A DNA stretch of 64,000 nt from Pseudonocardia kunmingensis (GCF_006716445.1 NZ_VFPA01000001.1:3275525-3339524), one strand, 5' to 3'. Numbered from the stretch's first letter, positions 28,310-36,962 are shown. Translations and numbers: made by a program. The notes: generated by a model not told the origin, from the sequence alone.

Positions 28310-28788
28310 CCGGATTCCGCATTGCGGTGCGCCGCTGCCTCGCGCTGCTCGGCCGGCGTGGGCCCGCCGCGGCGCCGGACCCCGGACCGGGCCTGGTGCA
28401 CGCCCTGCGCGCGGAGGTCGAGGCGCAGCTCACGCGGGTGGAGCTGCGGCGCGCGGAGCTGCCTCGTGGCGCGGAGCGGGCCGTGCGCCGCGTGGTGCGG
28501 GCGCTGCGGGTGGTGCTCGACCGGCTCGACGAGGTGTTCGACGACGGGGTCGACCGGGTCGCCGCTCCGGAGCGGCTCGCCGATGCGGTCGTGATCGTGC
28601 GGACCGAGCTGGCCGAGCTCCTCGACGGTTGGTTCGCACAACCCGTGGAGATGGCCGGGGACGAGCTCGTCGCGCGGCTCGCGCTGGTCGGTGACCGGGC
28701 CGAGCGGCTGGCGGCCCGGGTTCCCGACATCCACGCGCGCCGCGCCGAGGACCTGACGCGGGAGCTGCGCCGCCGTTACGGACCGTGA
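28306..28788 (+). CDS. Hypothetical 160-residue helical protein coupled to the giant gene
   Basis: The ATG at 28306 overlaps the giant gene's TGA (ATGA), so translation is probably coupled and the product made in step with the giant protein. The sequence is alpha-helical and charged, with amphipathic stretches such as VRRVVRALRVVLDRLDEVF and LAELLDGWF. It has no convincing membrane span or signal peptide. A single early Cys and a Pro-rich spacer (about 20-28) precede the helical body. I do not recognise the family. Position and coupling make it a candidate partner, chaperone or regulator of the giant protein, acting on the cytoplasmic side. Confidence 0.7.
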   Translation: MTGFRIAVRRCLALLGRRGPAAAPDPGPGLVHALRAEVEAQLTRVELRRAELPRGAERAVRRVVRALRVVLDRLDEVFDDGVDRVAAPERLADAVVIVRTELAELLDGWFAQPVEMAGDELVARLALVGDRAERLAARVPDIHARRAEDLTRELRRRYGP

Positions 28789-28800
28789 CGGCCCTGCGCG

Positions 28801-29436
28801 TCAGGCTCCGATGTCCGCCGGGGTCAGGGGATGGCCCGGGAGGTGGGCGCCCGCGCCGGCACGCAGGCTCTCCAGCAGCAGTGCCGTGCAGCGCGCCGTG
28901 GCGTGCCGGGCCATCTCGGTGTGCATGATCGGCAGGGGGTGCGCCAGCAGCGAGAACATCACCGCGAGATCGCCGGTGCCGACGTCCGTGCGCAGGGTGC
29001 CCTCCGCCTGGGCCCGTCGGACGACCTCGTCGAGCACCTCGATCATCGCGTGGCGGAGGTGGGCGGTGTCGCGCTCCCGCTTCACGATCTCGCCCACGGC
29101 GGGGTAGGCCATCAGGAGCCGGATGCTCAGCCGCAGCTCCTGCGACTGGTTCAGGATGCGCACGAGCGCGTTCCAGGCGCTCGACTCCTCGGCCAGCGCG
29201 GCGCGCGTCTCGGCGAGCGCGTTGTCGAGGTTGTCCAGGGTGACGGCCTGGATCAGCGCTTCGCGGTCGGCGAAGTGGCGGTAGAGCGTGCCCGGGGAGA
29301 CCCCGGCCGCGCGCGCGATCTCCTCCGCGGGCGCCTCCGGCCCGTGGGTGGCGAACCACGCCTTGGCAGCGGCGAGGAGGCGGTCGCGGTTGCGGCGCGC
29401 ATCCGCCCGCAGCCGGCCCTCTGGCTCATCGCCCAC
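28801..29436 (-). CDS. TetR-family transcriptional regulator
   Basis: This 211-residue regulator starts at GTG 29436. Residues about 12-60 form the TetR helix-turn-helix: RLLAAAKAWFATHG, then EEIARAAGVSPGTLYRHFADREAL. The C-terminal ligand-binding half is helical and family-divergent. It is transcribed away from the efflux operon starting at 29612, with a 175-base shared control region, so it most likely represses that operon and itself until a drug-like ligand binds. It converges on the small gene downstream of the giant gene; only 12 bases separate the stops. Confidence 0.9.
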   Translation of the reverse strand: MGDEPEGRLRADARRNRDRLLAAAKAWFATHGPEAPAEEIARAAGVSPGTLYRHFADREALIQAVTLDNLDNALAETRAALAEESSAWNALVRILNQSQELRLSIRLLMAYPAVGEIVKRERDTAHLRHAMIEVLDEVVRRAQAEGTLRTDVGTGDLAVMFSLLAHPLPIMHTEMARHATARCTALLLESLRAGAGAHLPGHPLTPADIGA

Positions 29437-29505
29437 AAGTGCCCTTTCCCGTCGAACCGGCCTCCCACTCTCGCATGATGCGGGTCACTGAACCCCCTCC
29501 GGGTG

Positions 29506-29535
29506 ATAACTGCAAGACTGCTCTCTCGTTTCCAA
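29506..29535 (-). promoter_or_regulatory. Candidate promoter for the TetR gene
   Basis: On the minus strand TTGGAA (29535-29530) and AGTTAT (29511-29506) are separated by 18 bases, a reasonable -35/-10 pair. They would give a leader of roughly 60-70 bases before the GTG. No clear TetR operator palindrome was found in the 175-base divergent region beyond short ones (CTCTAGAG at 29567-29574, GGTCGACC at 29578-29585). Confidence 0.25.
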
Positions 29536-29611
29536 GAACACTGATGGTTGACGCCGAACGGGTGACTCTAGAGGGCCGGTCGACCACGGTGAGTACACGT
29601 AGGAGGGGAAC

Positions 29612-31318
29612 GTGCAGATGGACCGGCACCGGCGGGTGCTGCCTGCGGCGGCGAGCTCCGCGCTGGTCGTGCTGCTGCTGGCGGCATGCACCGGTGAGGA
29701 GCCGACGCAGGCGCGCACTGCGCCGGTCGAACGCGCTGCGGTGACGAGCGGGGTGTCGGCCACCGGGTCGATGAGCTCGGTCACCCAGCAGAACATGGGC
29801 TTCCCGAACGGGGGGCAGCTCACCAACGTGTTCGTGAAGGTGGGCGACCACGTCGAGCCCGGTCAGGTGCTGGCGACGATCGACGACTTCGCCCTGCGCC
29901 AGACGCTCGAGCAGCAGCAGGGGCAGCTGCGCTCGCAGCAGGCCATGCTCGACCAGCTCGTCAACTCCCCGGCCGTGGGCGGCGCGAAGGACACCCATGC
30001 CCAGGCCGAGGAGATCCTCGAGGCCACCCGCAAGCAGGCGGAGGCCGTGGTGCAGGCCGACGAGACCGCGATCGACAACGCCGAACGGCAGCTGTCCATC
30101 GACAAGAAGGCCAGGGAGCAGGCGGAGGACAAGGTCGAGGCCTCCCGCAAGGCGTGTGACGGCGGTTCGAGCGGCGACTTCGACTTCGACTTCGACGGCG
30201 GCAGCGGCGGCAACGGCGGCAGCGGCGGTAGCAGCGGCGGCGGTGACGACGACGGCGACAACGACTCCGACGGCGACGGCGACGGCGGCAGTGACGGAGA
30301 CGGCGACGGCGACAGCGACAGCTCGGGTGCGTCCGGATCGGCGTCCGCCACGCCCGCGTCCTTCCAGAAGTCGAGCTTCGACCCCGCGTGCCTGACCCTC
30401 TCCTCCGACGAGTCCGCGCTCATGCAGGCGAAGCAGAAGGTCGTGGCCAGCGAAGCCGCGCTGGACAACGCGAAGGAGCAGCGCGACGTCGACAAGACCA
30501 ACGGCGACCTGGCGATCGAGAACGCCCGGCAGGCCGTGGTGAACGCGCGCAACAACGCCAACTCGGCGGCGTCGGACCGGCCGTTCGAGATCGAGCAGCA
30601 GCGTGGCGCCGTCATCGCGGCCCAGGCGGCGGTGGCGAACGCTCAGCGCGACCTCGACAACGCCACCCTGCGCGCCCCCGTGGCGGGCACCGTCTCGGTG
30701 CTCAACGGCGTGGTCGGGGAGTTCCTGTCCCCGGGCAGCGGCACCAGCGCCCTGGCGCCGGGCAGCGCCGCCACGATCCCCGGGGTGGATGCCTCGGCGG
30801 GGGCGGCCGCGGCGGCCGCGGGACCCGTGAACCCCACCCGCCCCGGCGGCGCGGCGCCGTTCCTCGTGCTCGACGACGTCAACGCGTTCCAGGTGGTCGT
30901 GCCGTTCAACGAGTCGGACGCGGCGACGATCGTGCCCAACCAGAAGGTCGAGGTCGCGGTCGACGCGCTCCCCGACCTCACGCTGACCGGCAGCGTGCTC
31001 TCGGTCGCACCGACGGGCACCTCGATCGCCGGGGTGATCAGCTACTACGTGACGGCCGTCGTCGACGGGTCGGACCCCCGGCTCAAGGACGGCCAGACCG
31101 TGCGCGCCACCGTCGTCACCGAGGAGATCGGCAACGTGCTCAGCGTGCCGAGCGCGGCCGTGCGGCAGGAGAACGGCAAGAGCACCGTCACGGTCGTCGA
31201 GCCCGACGGTGCCGAGAGGCCGGTCCCGTTCGAGGCCGGGAAGGTCGGGGCGGGCCGTACGCAGGTGCTCTCGGGCCTGCGGGAGGGGCAGCAGGTCGTG
31301 CTGCCCGCCACCAGGTGA
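29612..31318 (+). CDS. Efflux adaptor lipoprotein (HlyD/MacA-type periplasmic-adaptor family) with a Gly/Asp/Ser-rich insert
   Basis: The start is GTG 29612, 5 bases after AGGAGG; ATG 29618 is an alternative. The N-terminus has a lipoprotein signal with lipobox LLLAACT. The adaptor core follows: a first half-lipoyl motif (GGQLTNVFVKVGDHVEPGQVLATID), a long coiled-coil hairpin, a second half-lipoyl motif (LRAPVAGTVSVLNGVVGE) and a beta-barrel with ATIVPNQKVEVAVDALPD. The hairpin tip is replaced or extended by about 55 residues of Asp, Gly and Ser (around 190-245, DFDFDFDGG then GDDDGDNDSDGDGDG). At 568 residues it is long for the family. It would link the pump encoded downstream to the wall-facing side of the membrane. 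Confidence 0.85.
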   Translation: MQMDRHRRVLPAAASSALVVLLLAACTGEEPTQARTAPVERAAVTSGVSATGSMSSVTQQNMGFPNGGQLTNVFVKVGDHVEPGQVLATIDDFALRQTLEQQQGQLRSQQAMLDQLVNSPAVGGAKDTHAQAEEILEATRKQAEAVVQADETAIDNAERQLSIDKKAREQAEDKVEASRKACDGGSSGDFDFDFDGGSGGNGGSGGSSGGGDDDGDNDSDGDGDGGSDGDGDGDSDSSGASGSASATPASFQKSSFDPACLTLSSDESALMQAKQKVVASEAALDNAKEQRDVDKTNGDLAIENARQAVVNARNNANSAASDRPFEIEQQRGAVIAAQAAVANAQRDLDNATLRAPVAGTVSVLNGVVGEFLSPGSGTSALAPGSAATIPGVDASAGAAAAAAGPVNPTRPGGAAPFLVLDDVNAFQVVVPFNESDAATIVPNQKVEVAVDALPDLTLTGSVLSVAPTGTSIAGVISYYVTAVVDGSDPRLKDGQTVRATVVTEEIGNVLSVPSAAVRQENGKSTVTVVEPDGAERPVPFEAGKVGAGRTQVLSGLREGQQVVLPATR

Positions 31319-31342
31319 TGAAGGGCGAGGGGGAGTCGTTCG

Positions 31343-32080
31343 ATGTCTGAGGGTCCGGTCACGGAGCCGGTCGGGACGAGCGAGGGCAACGGCGCGGCCC
31401 CGCAGGAGGAGGAGAAGAAGAAGGGGATGAAGCGCTCCACGCGCATCTCCCTGGTGGTCATCCTCACCATCGCGGTGCTGGCCGGCGGCGGCGTCACGGC
31501 GTGGTACTTCATCGATGCGCAGAACTACGTCACCACCGACAACGCGCAGGTCGACGGCGACAAGATCTCGATCAACGCCCCCACCAGCGGCACGGTCATC
31601 GACTGGGCCGCCACCGAGGGCAGCCAGGTCCAGGAGAACAACGTCGTGGGGCGGGTCCGGATGCAGGGCGGGTTCGTCCAGCCGGAGATGCCGGTGCGGG
31701 CGCCCGCCGACGGCACGGTGGCGGTCAACAACGCCGTCGAGGGCACCTACGTCACCGCAGGCACCGAGCTCGCGGTCGCCTACGACTTCTCCCGGATCTA
31801 CGTCACGGCGCGCGTGGAGGAGACCGACATCGTCGACGTGCGGCCCGGTCAGCTCGTCGACATCTCGGTCGACGCGTTCCCCGGCGTCGACCTGACCGGG
31901 ACGGTCCGCGACGTGCAGGGCGGTGCTGCGGGCGTCTTCTCGATCTTCCCGGAGTCCAACACCTCCGGGAACTTCCAGAAGGTCACCCAGGTCATCCCGG
32001 TCACGATCGACATCGAGAACGCGGAGGAGCTCGCGCTCGTGCCGGGGATGAACGTCACCGTGAAGATCCACAAGAGCTGA
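31343..32080 (+). CDS. EmrA/HlyD-like membrane-fusion protein, short form
   Basis: This 245-residue protein starts at ATG 31343 after a GGGGGAG site, 24 bases past the lipoprotein gene. A charged N-tail (EEEKKKGMKR) precedes a single membrane helix (ISLVVILTIAVLAGGGVTAW). The EmrA-type motif YVTTDNAQVDGDKISINAP, a lipoyl-like strand with VRAPADGTVAVNNAVEGTYV and the barrel VRPGQLVDISVDAFPGV follow. The long coiled-coil hairpin of EmrA is missing, so it is a compact adaptor. It lies between the lipoprotein adaptor and the MFS pump, which suggests both adaptors work with one pump. Confidence 0.85.
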   Translation: MSEGPVTEPVGTSEGNGAAPQEEEKKKGMKRSTRISLVVILTIAVLAGGGVTAWYFIDAQNYVTTDNAQVDGDKISINAPTSGTVIDWAATEGSQVQENNVVGRVRMQGGFVQPEMPVRAPADGTVAVNNAVEGTYVTAGTELAVAYDFSRIYVTARVEETDIVDVRPGQLVDISVDAFPGVDLTGTVRDVQGGAAGVFSIFPESNTSGNFQKVTQVIPVTIDIENAEELALVPGMNVTVKIHKS

Positions 32081-32082
32081 CC

Positions 32083-33609
32083 GTGTCGGCGGCAACGGAG
32101 GCGCAGGCGCGGACCGGGTGGGGTCTCCCGCTGGTGGTGCTCGTCGCCGGCATGTTCATGTCGGTGCTGGACACGAGCATCGTCAACGTGGCGATCCCGG
32201 AGATGCAGGTCATCTTCGGGGTCACCGCCGACGACATCGAGTGGATCGCCACGTCCTACACGCTGGTGCTCGGTGTGGTGGTGCCGGCGAGCTCGTGGCT
32301 GGGCAACCGCTTCGGGATGAAGCGGGTCTACAACGCGTCGTTGCTGGCCTTCGCCGCGGGCTCCGCGCTCTGCGGCGTGGCGTGGGACCTCGACAGCATG
32401 ATCGCGTTCCGGATCCTGCAGGCGATCCCGGGCGGTGTCCTGCCGGTCGTGACGCTCTCGATGCTCTACCAGATCGTGCCGAAGGAGAAGATCGGCACCG
32501 CGATGGGCCTCTACGGCCTCGGGATCATCGCCGCTCCCGCGGTCGGCCCCACCCTGGGCGGCTACCTCGTCGAGTACGTCGACTGGCGGCTGATCTTCCT
32601 CATCAACGTCCCGATCGGCATCCTGGGGGCGGTCGCGGCCTGGTTCCTGCTCCCGGGCTTCGCCGCGCAGCGCGTCGGGCGCTTCGACCTCCTCGGCTTC
32701 GTCACGATCGCCACCGGCCTGTCGGCGCTGCTGCTGGCGCTGTCGGAGGGGCAGTCGTGGGGCTGGACGTCCTACCCGGTGGTGATCCTGATCATCCTCG
32801 GCGTCCTGTCCCTCGCGCTGTTCGTGGTGATCGAGCTCGAGGTCGAGGAGCCGCTGCTCGACGTGCGGGTGTTCCGCTCGTGGCCGTACACGAACTCGCT
32901 GCTGCTGATCTCGGTGCTGTCGGTCGGCCTGTTCGCGAGCCTGTTCTACATCCCGGTGTTCCTGCAGCAGGCGCAGGGACTGGGGGCGTTCGAGGCGGGG
33001 CTGGTCCTGATGCCCCAGGCGCTCGTCATGGCCGTCTTCATGCCGCTGGCGGGCCGGCTCTACGACCGGATCGGGGCGCGCTGGCCCGCGGTGGTCGGGT
33101 TGTCGATCGTGGCCTGGGCGACCCACCTCATGCAGGACTTCACGGTCGAGACGGCGCAGAGCGAGATCGTCGGGCTGCTGTGCCTGCGGGCCGTCGGAAT
33201 GGGCCTGGCCATGATGCCGATCATGACCGGTGGCATCTCGGCGGTGCCGCCGGCGCACGTCGGCTTCGCGAGCGCGTTCAACAACGTGGCGCAGCGCGTC
33301 TCGTCCGCGCTCGGGCTCGCGGTGCTCACGGCGTTCATGACCATCCAGCAGGCCCAGCTCAGCGCCGACCGGGCCGGCATGGTCGCCGCCGACCTCGCGA
33401 TGCCGGCGCTGGGACCCGGGCAGCGGGGGCAGATGATGGGGACGATGATGGTCTACCAGCAGACCCAGACCCAGGTCTTCGTGTCCTCCCTCGACGACGT
33501 CATGCTCATCAACACGGTCATGACGGTCGTCGGGGTCGGGCTCGCGCTGTTCCTGCGCTCGGGGCGGAGCGCACCCGCGGGCGGGGCCCGGCCGGCGCTC
33601 GCGGAGTGA
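32083..33609 (+). CDS. DHA2-family MFS drug exporter (EmrB/QacA-type, 14 TM)
   Basis: I start it at GTG 32083, two bases after the previous stop; the frame is open further upstream but that part overlaps the adaptor gene. The 508 residues contain about 14 hydrophobic helices. The DHA2 signature is near the N-terminus (MSVLDTSIVNVAIP), followed by the TM2-3 loop motif GNRFGMKRVYNASL and the TM5 antiporter motif GLGIIAAPAVGPTLGGYLV. It would export lipophilic compounds by proton antiport. It is the last gene of a three-gene efflux operon divergent from tetR; a strong GC hairpin follows at 33668-33705. Confidence 0.93.
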   Translation: MSAATEAQARTGWGLPLVVLVAGMFMSVLDTSIVNVAIPEMQVIFGVTADDIEWIATSYTLVLGVVVPASSWLGNRFGMKRVYNASLLAFAAGSALCGVAWDLDSMIAFRILQAIPGGVLPVVTLSMLYQIVPKEKIGTAMGLYGLGIIAAPAVGPTLGGYLVEYVDWRLIFLINVPIGILGAVAAWFLLPGFAAQRVGRFDLLGFVTIATGLSALLLALSEGQSWGWTSYPVVILIILGVLSLALFVVIELEVEEPLLDVRVFRSWPYTNSLLLISVLSVGLFASLFYIPVFLQQAQGLGAFEAGLVLMPQALVMAVFMPLAGRLYDRIGARWPAVVGLSIVAWATHLMQDFTVETAQSEIVGLLCLRAVGMGLAMMPIMTGGISAVPPAHVGFASAFNNVAQRVSSALGLAVLTAFMTIQQAQLSADRAGMVAADLAMPALGPGQRGQMMGTMMVYQQTQTQVFVSSLDDVMLINTVMTVVGVGLALFLRSGRSAPAGGARPALAE

Positions 33610-33667
33610 CCCGAGGTCACCCGTTCCGGTGGTGCGCCCCCGCGGGCTGAGGGGTCGCTGAGGTGCG

Positions 33668-33705
33668 CGGGGCGCGCGGCGGAACCCACCGGCGGGCGCG
33701 CCCCG
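33668..33705 (+). terminator. GC-rich hairpin after the efflux operon
   Basis: A perfect 10-base stem (CGGGGCGCGC at 33668-33677 with its complement at 33696-33705) encloses an 18-base loop. It lies between the MFS stop and the P450 ribosome site. There is no T-run, which is common for actinobacterial terminators. It could also influence P450 translation. Confidence 0.5.
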
Positions 33706-33759
33706 TTCCCCGGGTGGAGCGCGCCGACCCGGGCGCGCGTCGTCGTCGGGGAGGTCCCA

Positions 33760-34962
33760 GTGACCCGAGCGCCAACGCTGCCCATCCACATGCGGCGGAA
33801 CGGATTCGATCCGGCACCCGAGCTGTCCGCGCTGCGCGACGCCGGGGGCGTCCGGCGGGTCCGCACGCCGTTCGGGGTGGATGCCTGGCTCGTCACCCGC
33901 TTCGCCGACGTCCGCGAGGTGCTGAGCGACCCGGTGCGCTTCAGCAACGCTCGCGTGTCGGTCGACGATCGCAGGCGGGCGGGCATGCCGCCGATGAGCG
34001 AGGAGGAGATCGCCCGGATGCGGGCGGGCAACCTGCTCGCGCTGGACCCGCCGGAGCACAGCCGGGTGCGCCGGATGCTCACCCCGGAGTTCACGGTGCG
34101 CCGGATGCGGCGCCTGGAGCCGCGGATCCGGGAGATCGTGGACGAGCACCTCGACGCGATGCAGCGCACCGGCCCGCCGTCCGACCTCGTGGCGGACTTC
34201 GCGCTGCCGGTGCCGTCGCTGGTGATCTGCGAGCTGCTGGGCGTGCCCTACGCGGACCGGGCGGAGTTCCAGGCGCGCACCGGCCGGCAGCTCGACCTGA
34301 GCCTGCCGGTGGAGGAGCGGTTCCGGCTGGCGAAGGAGTCGCGCGCCTACATGGCCGAGCTCGTCGGCCGGGCGCAGGCGGAGCCCGGCGAGGACATGCT
34401 GGGCATGCTCGTGCGCGAGCACGGCGACGAGCTGTCCACCGACGAGCTCGTCGGGATCGCGGGCCTGCTGCTGGTCGCCGGGCACGAGACCACGGCCAAC
34501 ATGCTCGGGCTCGGCACGCTCGCGCTGCTGCGCCACCCCGACCAGCTGGCGATCGTGCGCGACGAGCCCGAGCGCGTGGACGCCGCGGTCGAGGAGCTGC
34601 TGCGCTGGCTGAGCATCGTCCACTCGGGGACGGCCAAGATCACCACTGCCGGGGTGGAGATCGCCGGGCAGCGGATCGAGGCGGGCGAGTTCGTCATGCT
34701 GGCGCTGCCGGCGGCCAACCGGGACCCCGCCCTGCGCGACGACCCGGACCGCCTCGACGTCACGCGCGGCGCGGTCGGGCACGTCGCGTTCGGGCACGGG
34801 ATCCACCACTGCCTGGGCGCGCCACTGGCCCGGATGGAGATGCGGATCGCCTTCCCGGCCCTGCTCCGCCGCTTCCCCGGCCTGCGCGCCGTGGGCGACG
34901 AGGTGGAGTTCCGCACCTTCCACATCATCTACGGTCTGGCGGCACTGGAGGTGGCGTGGTGA
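33760..34962 (+). CDS. Cytochrome P450
   Basis: This 400-residue P450 starts at GTG 33760 after GGGGAGG. The I-helix oxygen-activation motif AGHETT is at 240-245, the K-helix ExxR is in EELLRW (Glu279, Arg282), and the heme loop FGHGIHHCLG gives Cys351 as the thiolate ligand. Length and pattern match soluble bacterial CYP105/CYP107-like enzymes. A [3Fe-4S] ferredoxin gene follows 11 bases later and is the obvious electron donor; the ferredoxin reductase must come from elsewhere. The substrate is unknown. There is no sign of an adjacent biosynthetic cluster beyond a SARP regulator and an SDR. Confidence 0.95.
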   Translation: MTRAPTLPIHMRRNGFDPAPELSALRDAGGVRRVRTPFGVDAWLVTRFADVREVLSDPVRFSNARVSVDDRRRAGMPPMSEEEIARMRAGNLLALDPPEHSRVRRMLTPEFTVRRMRRLEPRIREIVDEHLDAMQRTGPPSDLVADFALPVPSLVICELLGVPYADRAEFQARTGRQLDLSLPVEERFRLAKESRAYMAELVGRAQAEPGEDMLGMLVREHGDELSTDELVGIAGLLLVAGHETTANMLGLGTLALLRHPDQLAIVRDEPERVDAAVEELLRWLSIVHSGTAKITTAGVEIAGQRIEAGEFVMLALPAANRDPALRDDPDRLDVTRGAVGHVAFGHGIHHCLGAPLARMEMRIAFPALLRRFPGLRAVGDEVEFRTFHIIYGLAALEVAW

Positions 34963-34973
34963 AGGGAGACGTG

Positions 34974-35165
34974 ATGGGTGTGCAGGTGCACGCGGACCGG
35001 GACGTCTGCATCGGGGCCGGGATGTGCGTCCTGACCGCGGGGGACGTCTTCGACCAGGACGACGACGGCATCGTCGTGGTGCTGGAGGAGCACCCGTCCG
35101 ACGCGGCGGACGCCCGCAGCGCCGTGGCCAACTGCCCCTCGGGCGCGCTGTCGCTGGAGGAGTAG
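34974..35165 (+). CDS. [3Fe-4S] ferredoxin
   Basis: This 63-residue ferredoxin starts at ATG 34974, 5 bases after AAGGGAG; GTG 34959, which overlaps the P450 stop, is possible but lacks a site. The cluster ligands are the two Cys of CIGAGMC and the later Cys of NCPSGAL, with a non-Cys at the fourth position. This is the standard pattern for P450-partner ferredoxins. The acidic DVFDQDDDG loop and acidic C-terminus fit docking to a basic P450 surface. Confidence 0.93.
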   Translation: MGVQVHADRDVCIGAGMCVLTAGDVFDQDDDGIVVVLEEHPSDAADARSAVANCPSGALSLEE

Positions 35166-35167
35166 CC

Positions 35168-35201
35168 GACGGGCCGGGCACCGCGCGGCACCCGGCCCGT
35201 C
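35168..35201. terminator. Bidirectional terminator hairpin between ferredoxin and DUF1059 genes
   Basis: A perfect 11-base stem, GACGGGCCGGG (35168-35178) and its complement (35191-35201), surrounds a 12-base loop. It sits three bases after the ferredoxin stop and before the end of the convergent DUF1059 gene, where a shared terminator is expected. Confidence 0.7.
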
Positions 35202-35212
35202 CCCCTCCCCAA

Positions 35213-35374
35213 TCAGTCCGGCACGACCTCGATCCAGCCGCGCACGACGTCGGGGGTGACGTCCCCGACGAGGTCGGGGTGGTCGGAGCGCACGTGGGTG
35301 AGCACGTCGTTCACCACCTGGTCCTCCTGCGGGGCTCGGGTCGCGAAGCCGCACTCGCACGTCACCTGGTTCAT
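35213..35374 (-). CDS. DUF1059 small protein
   Basis: This 53-residue gene starts at ATG 35374 after GAGGAGGACGCG, an excellent ribosome site. The N-terminus MNQVTCECGFATRA with the paired cysteines, followed by HVRSDHPDLVGDV, matches the DUF1059 family of small cysteine-containing proteins common in actinobacteria and archaea. The Cys-x-Cys and downstream His residues could bind a metal. The function of the family is not established. The 67-base gap to the SARP gene on the other strand holds both promoters. Confidence 0.85.
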   Translation of the reverse strand: MNQVTCECGFATRAPQEDQVVNDVLTHVRSDHPDLVGDVTPDVVRGWIEVVPD

Positions 35375-35403
35375 CGCGTCCTCCTCGACGGGTGCGGCAA
35401 GTA

Positions 35404-35433
35404 TTGACACCGACCTTGCCGGAACCCTGCAAT
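35404..35433 (+). promoter_or_regulatory. Candidate promoter for the SARP/BTAD gene (leaderless)
   Basis: TTGACA (35404-35409) is a consensus -35. TGCAAT (35428-35433) lies 18 bases on as a -10. Transcription would start at about the GTG 35442, which fits a leaderless mRNA and explains the lack of a ribosome site. Confidence 0.45.
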
Positions 35434-35441
35434 TCCCCATC

Positions 35442-36182
35442 GTGGTCCGCATCCAGCTGCACGGCCGCTTCGCGGTGGTGGTGGACGGGCGGCCGGTGGA
35501 GCAGGAGCTGCCCGGCCGGCGGGCCCGCGTGCTCGTGGCGCTGCTCGCCGACCCGCGGCGTCCGGTGGTGGACCGGGTGACGCTGCTCGAGCTGCTGTGG
35601 CACCCGGCCGTGCCGGGTCCGGGCGCTGCCGCGACGTTCGCCGCGCTGCTGTCCAAGGTGCGCACGGTCCTGGCGCCTGCCGAGATCCGGGGCCGCGGCA
35701 GCCTGCAGCTCGTGCTGCCACCGGGATCGATCGTCGACACTGCGGTGGCGGAGGCGGCCCTGCACTCGGCCGAGGCCGCCGCCGCTCGCCACGACTGGCG
35801 TCGCGCCTGGACGCAGGCGCTGAGCACGCTCTTCGTCACCCAGCGCCCGTTCCTGCCCGACGTCGACGACACGTGGGCCGACGACCGGCGCGCCGTCCTC
35901 GCGCACGTGCACCGGCGGGCGCTGGGCTGCTACGCGGAGGCGTGCCTGCAGCTGGGCGGCGCTGAGCTCGCCGCCGCCGAGCGCTCCGCCCGTCGGCTGG
36001 TCGCGCTCGACCCGCACTCCGAGACCGGGTACTGCCTGCTGATGCGGGCGCTGGCGCAGCGCGGTGACCGCGGCGGTGCCCTCGATGTGTTCGGCGAGCT
36101 GCGGCGCGTGCTGCGCGACGACCTCGGCGCGTCGCCCGGACCGATCGCCGCCGCGGTGCACCGCGGCCTGTTGGCACCGTGA
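35442..36182 (+). CDS. SARP/AfsR-type transcriptional regulator with BTAD domain
   Basis: I choose GTG 35442 because the domain starts at once ([15 protein letters not shown]) and a promoter abuts it; the frame stays open upstream but reads through the divergent gene. Residues 1-95 are an OmpR-like winged helix as in SARPs ([28 protein letters not shown]). Residues about 105-245 are the helical BTAD domain ([42 protein letters not shown]). At 246 residues it is a stand-alone SARP without the ATPase extension. SARPs activate secondary-metabolite or stress genes by binding direct repeats. The P450/ferredoxin pair or the SDR downstream are candidate targets. Confidence 0.88.
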   Translation: MVRIQLHGRFAVVVDGRPVEQELPGRRARVLVALLADPRRPVVDRVTLLELLWHPAVPGPGAAATFAALLSKVRTVLAPAEIRGRGSLQLVLPPGSIVDTAVAEAALHSAEAAAARHDWRRAWTQALSTLFVTQRPFLPDVDDTWADDRRAVLAHVHRRALGCYAEACLQLGGAELAAAERSARRLVALDPHSETGYCLLMRALAQRGDRGGALDVFGELRRVLRDDLGASPGPIAAAVHRGLLAP

Positions 36183-36198
36183 CCCGCGCCCGGGGATC

Positions 36199-36948
36199 AT
36201 GCTCGGTGTGGACGGCGACGTGGCAGTGGTGACCGGTGCTGGCTCCGGGATCGGGAGGGTGGTGGCGACGGCCCTGCTCGGGGCGGGGTACCGGGTCGCG
36301 CTCGCCGGGCGGCGGCGCCCGGCGCTGGAGGAGACGGCAGGCGGTCACGCCGACGCGCTCGTGGCGCCCACCGACGTCGGTGACGCCGGCTCCGTGGCGG
36401 CGCTCTTCTCCGCCGTGCGCGAGCGGTGGGGCCGGGTCGACCTGCTGGTGAACAACGCCGGGATGTTCGGCCCCGCGGGCACCGTCGACGAGATCGCGGT
36501 CGAGGACTGGACGGCCACCGTCACCACCAACCTGACCGGCTCGTTCCTCTGCGCCCGCGAGGCCTTCGCGGCCATGCGGGCCCAGCAGCCGCAGGGCGGG
36601 CGGATCATCAACAACGGCTCGATCTCGGCCCACGTCCCCCGGCCCGGGAGCGCGGCGTACACCGCGACGAAGCACGCGATCACCGGCCTGACGAAGTCGC
36701 TCGCGCTCGACGGGCGCCCCTACGGCATCGCCTGCGGCCAGATCGACATCGGCAACGCCGCCAGCGACATGACCGCCCGCATGGCCACGGGTGTGTCACA
36801 GGCCGACGGCAGCATCCGCCCGGAGCCGACGTTCGACCCGGCGCACGTGGCCGACGCGGTGCTGATGATGGCGCGGCTGCCGCTGGACGCGAACGTGCCG
36901 TTCCTGACGATCATGGCCACGACCATGCCGTTCCTCGGCCGCGGCTGA
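36199..36948 (+). CDS. Short-chain dehydrogenase/reductase (classical SDR)
   Basis: This 249-residue protein starts at ATG 36199, 16 bases after the SARP stop; GTG 36208 is an alternative. The cofactor loop TGAGSGIGR, the structural NNAG ([10 protein letters not shown]), the catalytic Ser (NNGSISAH) and Tyr-x3-Lys (AAYTATKHA) are all intact. Arg residues after beta-2 (AGRRRPAL) suggest NADP(H). It reduces or oxidises a ketone or alcohol of unknown structure. It shares direction with the SARP gene and may be one transcription unit with it. The palindromic repeat at 36963 follows its stop. Confidence 0.9.
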   Translation: MLGVDGDVAVVTGAGSGIGRVVATALLGAGYRVALAGRRRPALEETAGGHADALVAPTDVGDAGSVAALFSAVRERWGRVDLLVNNAGMFGPAGTVDEIAVEDWTATVTTNLTGSFLCAREAFAAMRAQQPQGGRIINNGSISAHVPRPGSAAYTATKHAITGLTKSLALDGRPYGIACGQIDIGNAASDMTARMATGVSQADGSIRPEPTFDPAHVADAVLMMARLPLDANVPFLTIMATTMPFLGRG

Positions 36949-36962
36949 CAGGCTCCCACCCG

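Noticed and set aside
28787..28804. Terminator hairpin between the small coupled gene and tetR
   Set aside because: Only a 5-base stem (TGACG/CGTCA) is present, too weak to call.
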